From: Microtetraspora sp. NBRC 16547
GTDB lineage: Bacteria; Actinomycetota; Actinomycetes; Streptosporangiales; Streptosporangiaceae
NCBI RefSeq assembly: GCF_030268965.1
Contig: NZ_BSSE01000012.1
Coordinates: 141,429-205,428, forward strand
DNA: 64,000 nucleotides
Reading direction: 5' to 3'
In this document: positions 8,203-16,671 of the stretch, piece by piece
Layout of the letters: each line of letters begins with the position of its first letter
Numbering within the stretch: position 1 is the first letter of the stretch
The notes under the pieces: generated by a model
Told to the model about the DNA's origin: nothing
Seen by the model: only the letters and a program-made list of their open reading frames with translations
The model's database searches: none
Position numbers and translations under genes: made by a program

Positions 8203-8275
8203 GCCCCTATAGCTCAGTCGGCAGAGCGTCTCCATGGTAAGGAGAAGGTCAACGGTTCGATTCCGTTTGGGGGCT
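8203..8275 (+). tRNA. tRNA-Thr (anticodon GGT)
   Basis: A full cloverleaf can be folded: acceptor GCCCCTA with TGGGGGC (one U-G pair), D arm AGCTCAGTCGGCAGAGC, anticodon stem TCTCC/GGAGA with loop ATGGTAA giving anticodon GGT, and T arm AACGG-TTCGATT-CCGTT. CCA is not encoded. Confidence 0.95.
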
Positions 8276-8288
8276 CTCGCTAACAAGT

Positions 8289-8316
8289 CCCGCTCGATCC
8301 TTCGGGCGGGTCTTTT
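8289..8316 (+). terminator. Rho-independent terminator after tRNA-Thr
   Basis: CCCGCTCG pairs with CGGGCGGG (one G-U) around a 6-nt loop and is followed by TCTTTT. It starts 14 nt after the tRNA end. Confidence 0.85.
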
Positions 8317-8481
8317 GGCGTGATGGGTGGGGTTTCGCCCTCTCATCGCAAAACCGTTTGGGTTTCTCCGGTGGGCTCCGGCACACTGGAGGTGCCCGAG
8401 CCCGATCACGGCCGCACGCGCGTGCGTGACGGCCGTCCAGGTCGGGTATCCTTGCGTGGCCGGTCGATTTTGCCGGTTCAA

Positions 8482-8555
8482 GGCGGAGTAGCTCAGTCAG
8501 GCAGAGCAAGCGGCTCATAATCGCTGTGTCGCCGGTTCAAGTCCGGCCTCCGCTA
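8482..8555 (+). tRNA. tRNA-Met (anticodon CAT, elongator type)
   Basis: Acceptor GGCGGAG pairs with CTCCGCT (G1-U72). The anticodon stem AGCGG/TCGCT carries loop CTCATAA, anticodon CAT. The T arm GCCGG-TTCAAGT-CCGGC is perfect. The paired first base and the absence of three consecutive G-C pairs at the base of the anticodon stem argue for elongator rather than initiator tRNA. It is 80 bp upstream of rpmG. Confidence 0.93.
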
Positions 8556-8634
8556 CTACCCTGCCCGGTTTCCCTCACACAGGACACCGGGTGCGGGTTG
8601 TCCAGTAGTCCCAAGCGTAGAAAGGCACTCCCAC

Positions 8635-8799
8635 GTGGCTGCCACAGACGTTAGGCCGAAGATCACGCTGGCCTGCCAGGAGTGCAAGCACCGCAACTAC
8701 ATCACGCGGAAGAACCGGCGCAACGACCCGGATCGGCTTGAGCTGAAGAAGTACTGCCCCAACTGCAAGACGCACCAGGCGCACCGCGAGACGCGCTAA
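8635..8799 (+). CDS. rpmG: 50S ribosomal protein L33
   Basis: The 54-aa protein starts at GTG and reads [19 protein letters not shown], then [23 protein letters not shown]. It keeps both CxxC pairs (CQEC and CPNC), so it is the zinc-binding form of L33, a component of the large ribosomal subunit. The order tRNA-Met - rpmG - dehydratase pair - murB is a conserved actinobacterial neighbourhood, which supports the assignment. Confidence 0.97.
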   Translation: MAATDVRPKITLACQECKHRNYITRKNRRNDPDRLELKKYCPNCKTHQAHRETR

Positions 8800-8915
8800 G
8801 CACTGGGCGCGCCGCCGCCGAGCGTCCGGGTAGAACTCTTCGACGTGCTGCCTGTCACGCCCGTCAAGCGGGCAGGGGCGTTGCACTGGCATGTGCCAGG
8901 CCACTCCAACGCGTA

Positions 8916-8949
8916 ACCGGCGTTCCTGAACAGGGACGCCGGTTTCTCG
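8916..8949 (+). terminator. Terminator after rpmG
   Basis: ACCGGCGTTCCT pairs with AGGGACGCCGGT (12 bp, one G-U) around GAAC and is followed by TTCTCG. A smaller hairpin (CTGGCA/TGCCAG) lies just upstream at 8886-8899. Together they separate rpmG from the dehydratase genes. Confidence 0.7.
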
Positions 8950-9260
8950 CGTTCAAGGCCGCCTTTGAAAGCGGGACCGCCTTTGAAAGCCCGCCGGGGA
9001 GCCGGCGAATACGGCTGATCGTCGTCGCGACCCGCGAACGCGGGTGGTTCATCCATCTTGGCGCGGGTGATCCGTTTTGTCGTGTCGAGACAGAACCATG
9101 GTGGTCGTCGTTGGCGCAGGGCGACACATGATCCAACGGCCGGACCGGGCTAACGTTGGTCCTGGCCGGCGTACGGCGAAAGCCTGACCAACGACAGTCG
9201 AACCTTGTTCTGTTACCGTCGGCCTCTCAGCTCTGTAGCCGCGAAGGAGCACGGGCACCG

Positions 9261-9710
9261 ATGGCTTTGAACCGTGATTTCGTCGGGCGGGCGTATACGG
9301 CGCCTGCCCCCTACGAGGTCAGCCGCGTGAAGATCAAGGAGTTCGCCGCCGCGATCGGCGACACCAACCCGATCTACTCCGACAGGGACGCCGCCGCCGC
9401 GGCCGGTCACCCTGACGTGATCGCGCCGCCGACCTTCCCGATCGTGTTCAGCCTCGCCGGCGCGGACGAGGCGCTCTCCGACCCCGAGTTCGGGCTCAAC
9501 TTCGCCATGGTGGTCCACGGCGAACAGCGCTTCGAGTACCAGCGGCCGATCTACGCCGGTGACCAGCTGATCTGCACCTCCACGATCACCGAGATCCGCA
9601 GCGTGGGCCGCAACGAGTTCCTGACCGTGCGGAGCGACGTGTCGACCCCCGAGGGCGAGCTCGTCTGCCGCACCTACAACACCATCGTCGAGCGTGGAGG
9701 GGCGGCGTAA
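9261..9710 (+). CDS. hadA: MaoC-like / FAS1-type dehydratase, HadA-like subunit
   Basis: The 149-aa hot-dog protein starts behind GAAGGAG: ALNRDFVGRAYTAPAPYEVSRVKIKEFAAAIGD, then NPIYSD and the AGHPDVIAPPTFP loop. It resembles the non-catalytic or stability subunit (HadA/HadC, UPF0336) that pairs with the MaoC subunit encoded 2 bp downstream to form a (3R)-hydroxyacyl-thioester dehydratase. In mycobacteria the complex works in FAS-II; here the acyl substrate is unknown, since I see no mycolate genes. The symbol follows position and homology and is not a claim about mycolic acids. Confidence 0.85.
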   Translation: MALNRDFVGRAYTAPAPYEVSRVKIKEFAAAIGDTNPIYSDRDAAAAAGHPDVIAPPTFPIVFSLAGADEALSDPEFGLNFAMVVHGEQRFEYQRPIYAGDQLICTSTITEIRSVGRNEFLTVRSDVSTPEGELVCRTYNTIVERGGAA

Positions 9711-9712
9711 CC

Positions 9713-10141
9713 ATGGCTGCGACGGTCAAGTACGACGAGGTCACGGCCGGGCAGGAGATCCCCGCCGTCGAGTACCCCGTACATCGCGTGAACCTCGTGA
9801 TGTACGCGGGCGCCTCCGGCGACTTCAACCCGATCCACTGGAACGAGCGGTTCGCCAAGTCCGTCGGCCTGCCGGACGTCATCGCGCACGGCATGTTCAC
9901 GATGGCCCAGGGCGGCCGGTTCGTGACCGACTGGGCGGGGGATCCCGCCGCGGTCGTCGACTACGGCGTCCGGTTCTCCTCCATGGTGGTCGTCCCCGAC
10001 GACGACAACGGCGCGGTCATCACGGTGAGCGGCGTCATCGAGGAGAAGCTCGAGGACAAGCGGGTCGTGGTCGTCCTCACCGCCAGGTCGGGTGACAGCC
10101 GGGTCCTGTCCAAGGCCCGCGCCGTCGTCCAGCTCTCCTGA
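9713..10141 (+). CDS. hadB: MaoC-family (3R)-hydroxyacyl dehydratase, HadB-like
   Basis: The 142-aa single hot-dog protein carries the hydratase-2 catalytic motif: GASGDFNPIHWNERFAKSVGLPDVIAHGMFTMA, with Asp and His of the D-x-N-P-I-H dyad. It dehydrates (or hydrates) 3-hydroxyacyl thioesters. The start codon lies 2 bp after the stop of the partner subunit, so the two are co-translated and probably form a heterodimer. The murB gene follows after 117 bp. Confidence 0.92.
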   Translation: MAATVKYDEVTAGQEIPAVEYPVHRVNLVMYAGASGDFNPIHWNERFAKSVGLPDVIAHGMFTMAQGGRFVTDWAGDPAAVVDYGVRFSSMVVVPDDDNGAVITVSGVIEEKLEDKRVVVVLTARSGDSRVLSKARAVVQLS

Positions 10142-10258
10142 CGGAAGGTTTGGACGACGCGGACCGGCGCGCCCGGCGGGACGCCGACCACCCATAGGCT
10201 GGGGCCTGCCGCGGCGGGACCGCGGCCGCTGAGGCTCCCGTCGTCGCTGAGGAATCGC

Positions 10259-11305
10259 ATGGCTGACCGTTTGGCAGGGGTACGGCTCGCGCCGTACACG
10301 ACGTTGCGGATGGGCGGCCGGGCCCGCGCCTTCGTCGAGGCACGATCCGAGGACGAGCTCGTCGAGGCCGTGGCCGACGCCGACAGGAACGGCGAACCGG
10401 TGCTGATCCTGGGCGGCGGCAGCAACCTCGTCGTCTCCGACGAGGGGTTCGACGGCCTGGTCGTCAGGGCCGCCTCCACCGGTGTCGAGATCGCCGATGA
10501 CGGGCAGGTGGCCGTCCAGGCGGGGGAGGACTGGGACGCGCTGGTCGCCCGCTGTGTGGCCGAGGAACTGGCCGGCGTCGAGTGCCTGTCCGGGATCCCC
10601 GGCCTGGTGGGCTCCACCCCGATCCAGAACGTCGGCGCGTACGGGCAGGACGTGTCGCAGACCGTCACCGCGGTCCGCGTCTACGACCGGATGACCGGCG
10701 AGATCTGTGACCTGACCGCGAGCCAGTGCGGTTTCGCCTACCGATACAGCGCCTTCAAGGCGGATCCCGGGCGGCACGTCGTGCTGGCGGTGACCTACTC
10801 CCTCACCAGGTCCGTCCTGTCGGGGCCGGTCGCGTACAAGGAGCTGGCGGTACGGCTCGGCGTGGAGATCGGCGACCGGGTGCCGCTCGCGGAGGCGCGG
10901 GAGGCGGTGCTGGCACTCCGCCGGGGCAAGGGCATGGTGCTCGACCCGCACGACCCGGACACGCGCAGCGCGGGCTCCTTCTTCACCAACCCTGTGCTCG
11001 ACGCGGCGGCGGCGGCCGACCTCGAGCTCCGCGCGCCCGGACATCCCCGCTGGGACATGCCGGACGGCGCGGTGAAGGTCCCTGCTGCTTGGCTGATCGA
11101 GAACGCCGGGTTCCCCAAGGGCTACGAGAAGGGGCGTGTGCGCATCTCGACCAAGCACACGCTCGCCCTCACGAACCCCACCGGCGAGGCGGGCGCGGCC
11201 GAACTGCTGGCGCTGGCCAGGGAGGTACGCGACGGGGTGCGGGAGAAGTTCGGCGTCACCCTCGTGAACGAGCCGGTCATGGTCGGCCTCGCCCTGGGCG
11301 AATAG
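10259..11305 (+). CDS. murB: UDP-N-acetylenolpyruvoylglucosamine reductase
   Basis: The 348-aa protein has the FAD-binding opening YTTLRMGGRARAFVEA and LILGGGSNLVVSDEGF, the active-site loop LSGIPGLVGSTPIQNVGAYGQD, YRYSAFK, and the proton-donor region TRSAGSFFTNPVL. It reduces UDP-GlcNAc-enolpyruvate to UDP-MurNAc with NADPH, the second committed step of peptidoglycan precursor synthesis in the cytosol. The length is normal for actinobacterial MurB. Imperfect 11-bp direct repeats follow its stop, then the riboswitch of the next gene. Confidence 0.97.
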   Translation: MADRLAGVRLAPYTTLRMGGRARAFVEARSEDELVEAVADADRNGEPVLILGGGSNLVVSDEGFDGLVVRAASTGVEIADDGQVAVQAGEDWDALVARCVAEELAGVECLSGIPGLVGSTPIQNVGAYGQDVSQTVTAVRVYDRMTGEICDLTASQCGFAYRYSAFKADPGRHVVLAVTYSLTRSVLSGPVAYKELAVRLGVEIGDRVPLAEAREAVLALRRGKGMVLDPHDPDTRSAGSFFTNPVLDAAAAADLELRAPGHPRWDMPDGAVKVPAAWLIENAGFPKGYEKGRVRISTKHTLALTNPTGEAGAAELLALAREVRDGVREKFGVTLVNEPVMVGLALGE

Positions 11306-11312
11306 AGCGCCC

Positions 11313-11380
11313 TGAGAGGCGTCTGAGGGGCGTCTGAGAGGCACTGACGAGAGGCGTCTGGGAGTCGTCTGAGAGGCGTC
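11313..11380 (+). repeat. Imperfect 11-bp direct repeats after murB
   Basis: Six head-to-tail copies of TGAGAGGCGTC with substitutions and one 3-bp insertion fill the space between the murB stop and the riboswitch. No strong hairpin forms from them. Confidence 0.75.
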
Positions 11381-11431
11381 CACCTGAGGAAATGGGCACC
11401 TGCTCGCCGTCCGCTGGGTTAGGGCGAACCA

Positions 11432-11526
11432 GCCGAAGGGGAGTAGTCCCAAATCCGTGGATCGACACACTGGTGTGATCTTTCACGCCGGGTCACGGAG
11501 CCCATGCGGCGGACGAGACCTTCGGC
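11432..11526 (+). ncRNA. yybP-ykoY (manganese-sensing) riboswitch aptamer
   Basis: The two conserved internal-loop strands of this riboswitch class are both present: AAGGGGAGTAG near the 5' end and GGACGAGACCTTC at the 3' end. They are enclosed by a P1 helix of GCCGAAG (11432-11438) with CTTCGGC (11520-11526). The downstream gene is of the TMEM165/GDT1 family, a known regulon member. Established knowledge says that Mn2+ stabilises the two-loop fold and usually turns expression on. Confidence 0.88.
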
Positions 11527-11570
11527 CCGACAGCCATGTCAGCTACGTCAGTCATGCTGCCGGGCCGAAG
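11520..11570 (+). promoter_or_regulatory. Riboswitch expression-platform hairpin
   Basis: A 14-bp near-perfect stem (CTTCGGCCCGACAG with CTGCCGGGCCGAAG, one A-C mismatch) re-uses the 3' strand of the aptamer P1. The two structures exclude one another, so metal binding should melt this hairpin. No U-tract follows, so the hairpin may terminate in the GC-rich actinobacterial manner or act on a later step. Confidence 0.7.
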
Positions 11571-11636
11571 TCGTGTGCCCGAAAGCTCCCCAGGGTGCCG
11601 AACGCGGTCCGGTCGCGCGAGCACAAGAGGCGACCC

Positions 11637-12206
11637 TTGGAAGCGTTCTGGATATCCCTGGTCGTGATCTTCGCGGCCGAACTCGGCGACAAGAGCCAGC
11701 TCATGGCTCTGACCTTCGCCACCCGGTTCAAGGTGTGGCCGGTGCTCACCGGCATCACCATTGCCACCTCGGTCGTCCACCTCTTCAGCGTCGGCCTCGG
11801 CCGGGTCATCGGCGACGCCCTCCCCACCACGGCGCTCTCGATCGCGGCCGGCATCGCCTTCCTCGGCTTCGCCGCGTGGACGCTACGCGGTGACGAGCTC
11901 AGCGACGAGGAGTCGGGGAAGGCCGCGAGAACCACGCGCTACGTCCTGATCGCCGTGACCGCGGCGTTCTTCCTCAGCGAGATGGGCGACAAGACCATGT
12001 TCGCCACGATTGCCCTCGCGACGCGGCACGGCTGGTTCGGCACCTGGATCGGCTCCACCGTCGGCATGGTCGTGGCCGACGCCCTCACGATCGTCATCGG
12101 CCGGTTCGTCGGCGCGCATCTCCCCGAGAAGTGGATCAAGTACGGCGCGGCCACCGCGTTCGCGTTCTTCGGCGTGATCCTCCTCCTGGAGCCGCTGTTC
12201 GCCTGA
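11637..12206 (+). CDS. TMEM165/GDT1-type cation transporter
   Basis: The protein (189 aa from the TTG at 11637) carries the two hallmark repeats of the family, AAELGDKSQLMALTFATR and SEMGDKTMFATIALATR, each in a transmembrane helix, with six or seven helices in total. Family members (GDT1, MneA and relatives) export Mn2+ or Ca2+, and the preceding yybP-ykoY riboswitch points to manganese efflux. The frame is open upstream to 11457, but that would begin inside the riboswitch. The TTG at 11637 (LEAFWISLVVIF) and a GTG at 11595 are the realistic starts. Confidence 0.88.
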   Translation: MEAFWISLVVIFAAELGDKSQLMALTFATRFKVWPVLTGITIATSVVHLFSVGLGRVIGDALPTTALSIAAGIAFLGFAAWTLRGDELSDEESGKAARTTRYVLIAVTAAFFLSEMGDKTMFATIALATRHGWFGTWIGSTVGMVVADALTIVIGRFVGAHLPEKWIKYGAATAFAFFGVILLLEPLFA

Positions 12207-12251
12207 CCCGACGCGGGGAGCGGAGCGGGAGGGAGGGAGCTGTGGGTTCCC

Positions 12252-15125
12252 TCAGCTGAGCAGGGACAGGCGGTGGGCGGCCGCGGCGGCCTCACCCCGG
12301 GTCGAGACGCCCAGCTTGGGCAGGATGTTCGACACGTGGACGCTGACGGTCTTCGCCGAGATGAACAGCTCTGCGGCGATGTCCCGGTTGGTCCGCCCCT
12401 GGGCGACCAGCCGGAGCACCTCCAGCTCGCGCCGGGTCAGCGGGACTTCAGGTGCGAGTCCACGGTCCGGAGCGTCGTCGAGGACCGCTCCGACACGCCG
12501 GGCCAGGGCGTCGATCTCGGTGACGAGCGGGACCGCGCCCACCGCCTCCGCGAGCGGCCTGGCCGCGCGCAGCCGTACGGCGGCGCCGTCGCGGTCGCCG
12601 TCCGCCGCCGCGGCGGTCGCGGCGTACACCAGGGCCTTGGCCTGCGGGTAGGGACGGCCCAGGAGCTTCCATGCGGCCGCCGCCTCGTCGAACCTGCCCT
12701 GGTACACCTGGCGGAACGCGTCCCCCACCGGCCCGCAGGCGACGGTGTCGGTCGCGAGCTCCCCGGTCAGGTTCCGTACGGTCGCCGTGAGCTCGGGGGC
12801 GACGGCGGCGGCCCGGTCGCAGGCCGTCCGGACCGCGGCGAGCAGCCGCCAGCCGAGCATGGCCTTCCCGGACCAGCGCGGGTTGCTGAGCGCGGATTCG
12901 GCCGCTTCGAGCGCCTTGCGCGGCTCGCCTTGGAGGAGGTACCAGCCGATCAGCAGACGGGCGTTGGTGGTCCACTCCTGCGTCCCGTCCTCTGGCCGGA
13001 GAGTGAACGCGCCGACTTCGGTGAGGAGCTTCTTGGCGACGTCCTCCTCGCCGCGGGCGATCGCGATGTCGGCCCGCACCCGCAGCAGGTGCCAGCGGTT
13101 CTGTCGCGTCGGGTCCATGGTCAGGGCGCGCGCGGTGACCTCGACGGCCTCGTCCCAGCGGCCCAGCGCCTCCAGCGCCTCGGCCCGGTTGTGGGCGATG
13201 AAGACGCCCTGGGTGCGGTACCTGCCGTACATCTTGGCCAGCCTCTCGCCCTCGGCGGCGAGCCGTACCGCCTCCTCCGACCGGCCGAGGTTGTTCAGCG
13301 TGTCCACGTTGTTGCCGATCGCGCGCAGCGTGATCCGCGCCGATTCGAGGCGCCTCCCGATGGCCAGGGCGCGGCTGTTGGTGGCGTGGGTCGTCTCCAG
13401 ATCGCCGGAGATCGAGTGTCCGAGGGCGAGGTTCAGCAGCAGGTCCGCCTCCAGGCCCTCGTCGCCGAGATCGCGGGCGATCTGGAGTGCCTCCTCGGTG
13501 ACCGCGGTCCCCTCGGCCACCTGGTCGCAGAGCATGAGGACCCGGCCCAGATGGCTCAGGACGGAGGCCCGGGCCTCGGTGGAGTGCGGGACCAGCCGCT
13601 CGGCGTGCCGGAGATCCTCGATGAACCCGGACGTATGCTTGTGAATCTTGATGTTGGCCCGGCGGACCAGGAGCTCGGCCACCCGCTCGGGCTCGGTCTC
13701 CTCGTCCAGGTCGGCGAGCGCGGCCTGGACGAACTTCTTGCCGCGGTCCAGCTCGCCGCAGAGGTAGGCGCCCTCCGAGGCCTGCTCCAACACGGTGACG
13801 TGGTCCACCCCGATCCGCTGTGCCGCGTCGGGCACCTTGTCCCAGAGTGTGAGGACGCGTTCGAGCAACTGGACCTTCTCGGTGTAGGCGAACGCGCGGG
13901 CCGCCTTCTCCGCCGCCTGCCACGCCGAGATGAGCGCCCAGACGTCGTCGCGGGCCGAGTACCAGTGATGGGCGACCTCGATGGCCGCCCTTCCCGGTGG
14001 GACGAGCTCACGGTCGCGGTCGATCTCCATGGCGTAGCGCGCGTGCAGCCGCACGTGCTCGCCCGGGAGCAGGTCGTCGTGTACGGCCTCGCGGATCAGG
14101 GCGTGCCGGAAGACGTACGCGCCGTCGGCGACCTGTATGACGTTGGCGGCGATGGCCGGCCGCAGCGCCTTCTCCAGGTCGTCGTCGGACAGCCCGCTCA
14201 CGGCGGCGAGCAGCGCGTGACCCACCCGGATCCCGCCCGCGGCCGAGACCCGCAGCACGTGCTGGGTGTCCTCGGGAAGGCGTTCCACCGACGCGCTGAT
14301 CAGGTCGTGCAGGGACTCGGGGAAGGAGCACTCGTCGCAGTCGATCAGCGCCTCGACGAACAGGGGGATGCCCTCGCTGCGCTCGAACACCCTGCCGACC
14401 TTGGCGAACTCCGGAGTGACGCCCAGGATGCCCGCCATCTGCGCGGCCACCTCGTCCTGCGTGAAGCGCGGCAGATCGATCCTGGCGACGCCCTCCACCC
14501 GGCCGAGCTCCGCGAGGACCGGCCGGAGGGGATGCGTGCGGTGCAGTTCGTCCGAGCGGTACGTCAGGACCATGAGGACGGGCGCGCCGCGCAGGTTGCG
14601 GCTCAGGAAGGCGATGAGGTCGCGGCTGGACCGGTCGGCCCAGTGGATGTCCTCGATGATGAGGACCACGGGCCGTCGCTCCGCGAGCCGTTCGAGCAGG
14701 GTCAGGATCAGCTCGAAGAGCCGGGCCCGCGCGGACTCGGTGTGCAGGTTGCCGCTGGGCTCGCCGAACTCGGGCAGCAGCCTGGCCAGTTCGCGTTCGG
14801 AGCCGTCGGGCAGGAGCGCGGCCACGTCGGCGGTGCTCGTCTCGCGGACGAGCTGTCGCAGGGCGGCGGTGAACGGGGCGTAGGCCAGGCCCTCCGCCGA
14901 GAGCTCCACGCACCCGCCGGCCAGGACGTGGGCGCCATCCCTGGCGGCCTGGTCGGCGAAGCGGGAGACCAGCCGGGTCTTCCCCACGCCCGCCTCACCG
15001 CCGAGCAGCACCGCGACCGCCGCCTGCTTGCGGGCCTGGTCGAACGCCTCGGCCAGCATCTCGAGTTCCGCGCCCCGTCCGACGAAAACGGGGCTCACCG
15101 CCCGGGCCATCATGTGGTCAAGCAT
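12252..15125 (-). CDS. LAL-family (large ATP-binding LuxR-type) regulator
   Basis: The 957-aa protein starts with VFVGRGAELEMLAEAF and Walker A GGEAGVGKT (residues 42-50). Walker B is VVLIIEDIHWAD, with the AAA/STAND-type continuation FLSRNLRGAPVLMVLTYR. A long helical TPR-like region follows, then a C-terminal LuxR helix-turn-helix (LTRRELEVLRLVAQGRTNRDIAAELF, then TVSVHVSNILPKLGV). LAL proteins couple ATP binding and an inducer or partner protein to promoter activation. No substrate genes adjoin it, so the target is open. Alternative ATG codons 4 and 5 residues in are possible. Confidence 0.95.
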   Translation of the reverse strand: MLDHMMARAVSPVFVGRGAELEMLAEAFDQARKQAAVAVLLGGEAGVGKTRLVSRFADQAARDGAHVLAGGCVELSAEGLAYAPFTAALRQLVRETSTADVAALLPDGSERELARLLPEFGEPSGNLHTESARARLFELILTLLERLAERRPVVLIIEDIHWADRSSRDLIAFLSRNLRGAPVLMVLTYRSDELHRTHPLRPVLAELGRVEGVARIDLPRFTQDEVAAQMAGILGVTPEFAKVGRVFERSEGIPLFVEALIDCDECSFPESLHDLISASVERLPEDTQHVLRVSAAGGIRVGHALLAAVSGLSDDDLEKALRPAIAANVIQVADGAYVFRHALIREAVHDDLLPGEHVRLHARYAMEIDRDRELVPPGRAAIEVAHHWYSARDDVWALISAWQAAEKAARAFAYTEKVQLLERVLTLWDKVPDAAQRIGVDHVTVLEQASEGAYLCGELDRGKKFVQAALADLDEETEPERVAELLVRRANIKIHKHTSGFIEDLRHAERLVPHSTEARASVLSHLGRVLMLCDQVAEGTAVTEEALQIARDLGDEGLEADLLLNLALGHSISGDLETTHATNSRALAIGRRLESARITLRAIGNNVDTLNNLGRSEEAVRLAAEGERLAKMYGRYRTQGVFIAHNRAEALEALGRWDEAVEVTARALTMDPTRQNRWHLLRVRADIAIARGEEDVAKKLLTEVGAFTLRPEDGTQEWTTNARLLIGWYLLQGEPRKALEAAESALSNPRWSGKAMLGWRLLAAVRTACDRAAAVAPELTATVRNLTGELATDTVACGPVGDAFRQVYQGRFDEAAAAWKLLGRPYPQAKALVYAATAAAADGDRDGAAVRLRAARPLAEAVGAVPLVTEIDALARRVGAVLDDAPDRGLAPEVPLTRRELEVLRLVAQGRTNRDIAAELFISAKTVSVHVSNILPKLGVSTRGEAAAAAHRLSLLS

Positions 15126-15187
15126 TACACGCCATCCGTACGGTTTCGCCTGCTTTCCACTTAATGGACAGGGGTCATGGAGGCAGA

Positions 15188-15223
15188 AAGGCCCGGCCGG
15201 GAGGGAGACTCCGGCCGGGCCTT
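15188..15223 (-). terminator. Terminator after the 54-aa gene
   Basis: A perfect 13-bp stem (AAGGCCCGGCCGG with its complement) around a 10-nt loop. It lies between the stop of the small gene and the LAL start on the same strand, so it should limit read-through into the LAL gene. Confidence 0.8.
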
Positions 15224-15233
15224 CGAGGCGCGC

Positions 15234-15398
15234 TCATGCCGCGCGGGACTTGCCGAGGGACGCACGCGCCCGGTGGACGCTGTCCCTTCGCTCCTTGAGC
15301 GCCGCGATGGCGGCGCGTACGGTCCGGTGGTGGGCGGCCTCCTCGCGGAGCTCCGCGGCGCGGTTGATGATCATCTGGTAGTGCAGCTCGGGACCCAT
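15234..15398 (-). CDS. Small helical protein (54 aa)
   Basis: The reverse strand encodes MGPELHYQMIINRAAELRE, followed by a charged helical stretch EAAHHRTVRAAIAALKERRDS and a basic tail RARASLGKSRAA. AGAGGAAAAA precedes the ATG, and a strong terminator follows the stop. It looks like one of the short, highly charged single-helix proteins common in actinomycetes, function unknown. It is absent from a 60-residue length cutoff but has a clear ribosome-binding site, codon bias and terminator. Confidence 0.75.
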   Translation of the reverse strand: MGPELHYQMIINRAAELREEAAHHRTVRAAIAALKERRDSVHRARASLGKSRAA

Positions 15399-15715
15399 CA
15401 CGTTTTTTCCTCTCTTATTTCCTTACACACTCAAGGTTCGGGCTAAGGCCCCCTCCGCCACATCAGGCGGATGTCCTATCTGTGCTTCGGGCGCGCGTCC
15501 TAGTACGCCTAAGCCCCCCTTAGACCGTGGTCCCGCCGGGTTCCGGCCACTCTGGATCCGCTGTGGATCTTTTTTTGGATCTCTCTTCGGATCTTCCTGC
15601 GGAGATCCACTACGCACCGCCCGGGGCGGGACCGGCGACATGTGACAAAAAACCTGGAAGGGGCTCGGCTCCGGTCGGTTTGGAAACCGTGAGACAGGTC
15701 GGCGATGCTGGGGTG
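15399..15715. other. Divergent intergenic region with helically spaced GGATC repeats
   Basis: No gene is seen. It separates the small helical gene from deoC. Between 15554 and 15608 the motif GGATC(T) occurs four times at 11-12 bp spacing, followed by GGAGATCC in the same phase, with a run of seven T in the middle. This may be a regulator binding array for deoC. Confidence 0.6.
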
Positions 15716-16663
15716 GTGTCAACTACGACTGCTCCGTTCGCGGAGGTCGCCTCTTCCAACGCGACGCTGCGCGCGTTCCTGCACGGGCTCCCCGGTGTCG
15801 ACCGGGTCGGTGCGGACGCGCGGGCCGCGATGCTGGGGACGCGTTCGATCAAAACGACGGCCAAGGCCCAGGCGATCGACCTGGCCATCTCGATGGTGGA
15901 CCTGACCACGCTGGAGGGCGCCGACACCCCGGGCAAGGTCCGGGCGATGTGCGCCAAGGCGGCCCACCCCGACCCCACCGACCCCTCCGTTCCCCGTGTC
16001 GCCGCCGTGTGCGTCTACCCCGACCTCGTGGCGACCGCCGTACGCGCGCTGGACGGTTCGGGGGTGAAGGTCGCCTCCGTGGCGACGGCGTTCCCGAGCG
16101 GCCGGTCGTCCCTGGAGGTGAAGGTCGCCGACACCGCGCTCGCGGTGGCCGCCGGAGCCGCCGAGATCGACATGGTGATCGACCGGGGCGCGTTCCTGTC
16201 CGGTGACTACCTGAAGGTGTTCGAGGAGATCACCGCGATCAAGGCCGCCTGTGGTGACGCGCACCTCAAGGTGATCCTGGAGACCGGCGAGCTGGCCACG
16301 TACGACAACGTGCGGCGTGCCTCGTGGCTGGCGATGCTGGCCGGGGCCGACTTCATCAAGACCTCCACCGGCAAGGTGCAGCCCGCGGCCACGCTGCCGG
16401 TGACGCTGATCATGCTGGAGGCGGTCAGGGACTTCCGGCTGCGCACCGGCCGCGTGATCGGGGTCAAGCCCGCGGGCGGCATCCGTACGACCAAGGACGC
16501 GATCAAGTACCTCGTGCTCGTCAACGAGACCGCGGGCGCCGACTGGCTGAACCCGGACCTGTTCCGGCTGGGCGCCTCGACGCTGCTGAACGACCTGCTG
16601 ATGCAACGGCAGAAGATGGCCACCGGCCGGTACGCCGGCCCCGACTACTTCACCCTGGACTGA
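15716..16663 (+). CDS. deoC: Deoxyribose-phosphate aldolase
   Basis: The 315-aa protein has the class I aldolase signatures of DeoC: AISMVDLTTLEGADTP, VCVYPDLV, the active-site Asp region AAEIDMVIDRGAFLSGDY, the Schiff-base lysine in GADFIKTSTGK, and VKPAGGIRT with the proton-relay Lys. It cleaves 2-deoxyribose 5-phosphate to acetaldehyde and glyceraldehyde 3-phosphate. The long form (over 300 aa) is the one usual in actinobacteria. Of the in-frame starts I prefer GTG at 15716. Eight bp later an aldehyde dehydrogenase follows, which could oxidise the acetaldehyde released. Confidence 0.95.
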   Translation: MSTTTAPFAEVASSNATLRAFLHGLPGVDRVGADARAAMLGTRSIKTTAKAQAIDLAISMVDLTTLEGADTPGKVRAMCAKAAHPDPTDPSVPRVAAVCVYPDLVATAVRALDGSGVKVASVATAFPSGRSSLEVKVADTALAVAAGAAEIDMVIDRGAFLSGDYLKVFEEITAIKAACGDAHLKVILETGELATYDNVRRASWLAMLAGADFIKTSTGKVQPAATLPVTLIMLEAVRDFRLRTGRVIGVKPAGGIRTTKDAIKYLVLVNETAGADWLNPDLFRLGASTLLNDLLMQRQKMATGRYAGPDYFTLD

Positions 16664-16671
16664 GGCGGCCC

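Noticed and set aside
9674..11470. A 598-codon open frame on the minus strand opposite the dehydratase and murB genes
   Set aside because: It crosses three well-identified genes on the other strand and has Arg/Gly/His-rich shadow composition.
12273..15164. A 963-codon open frame on the + strand opposite the LAL gene
   Set aside because: It mirrors the LAL coding region codon by codon, has Gly/Arg/Val/Leu-rich composition without domains, and follows from high GC at wobble positions.
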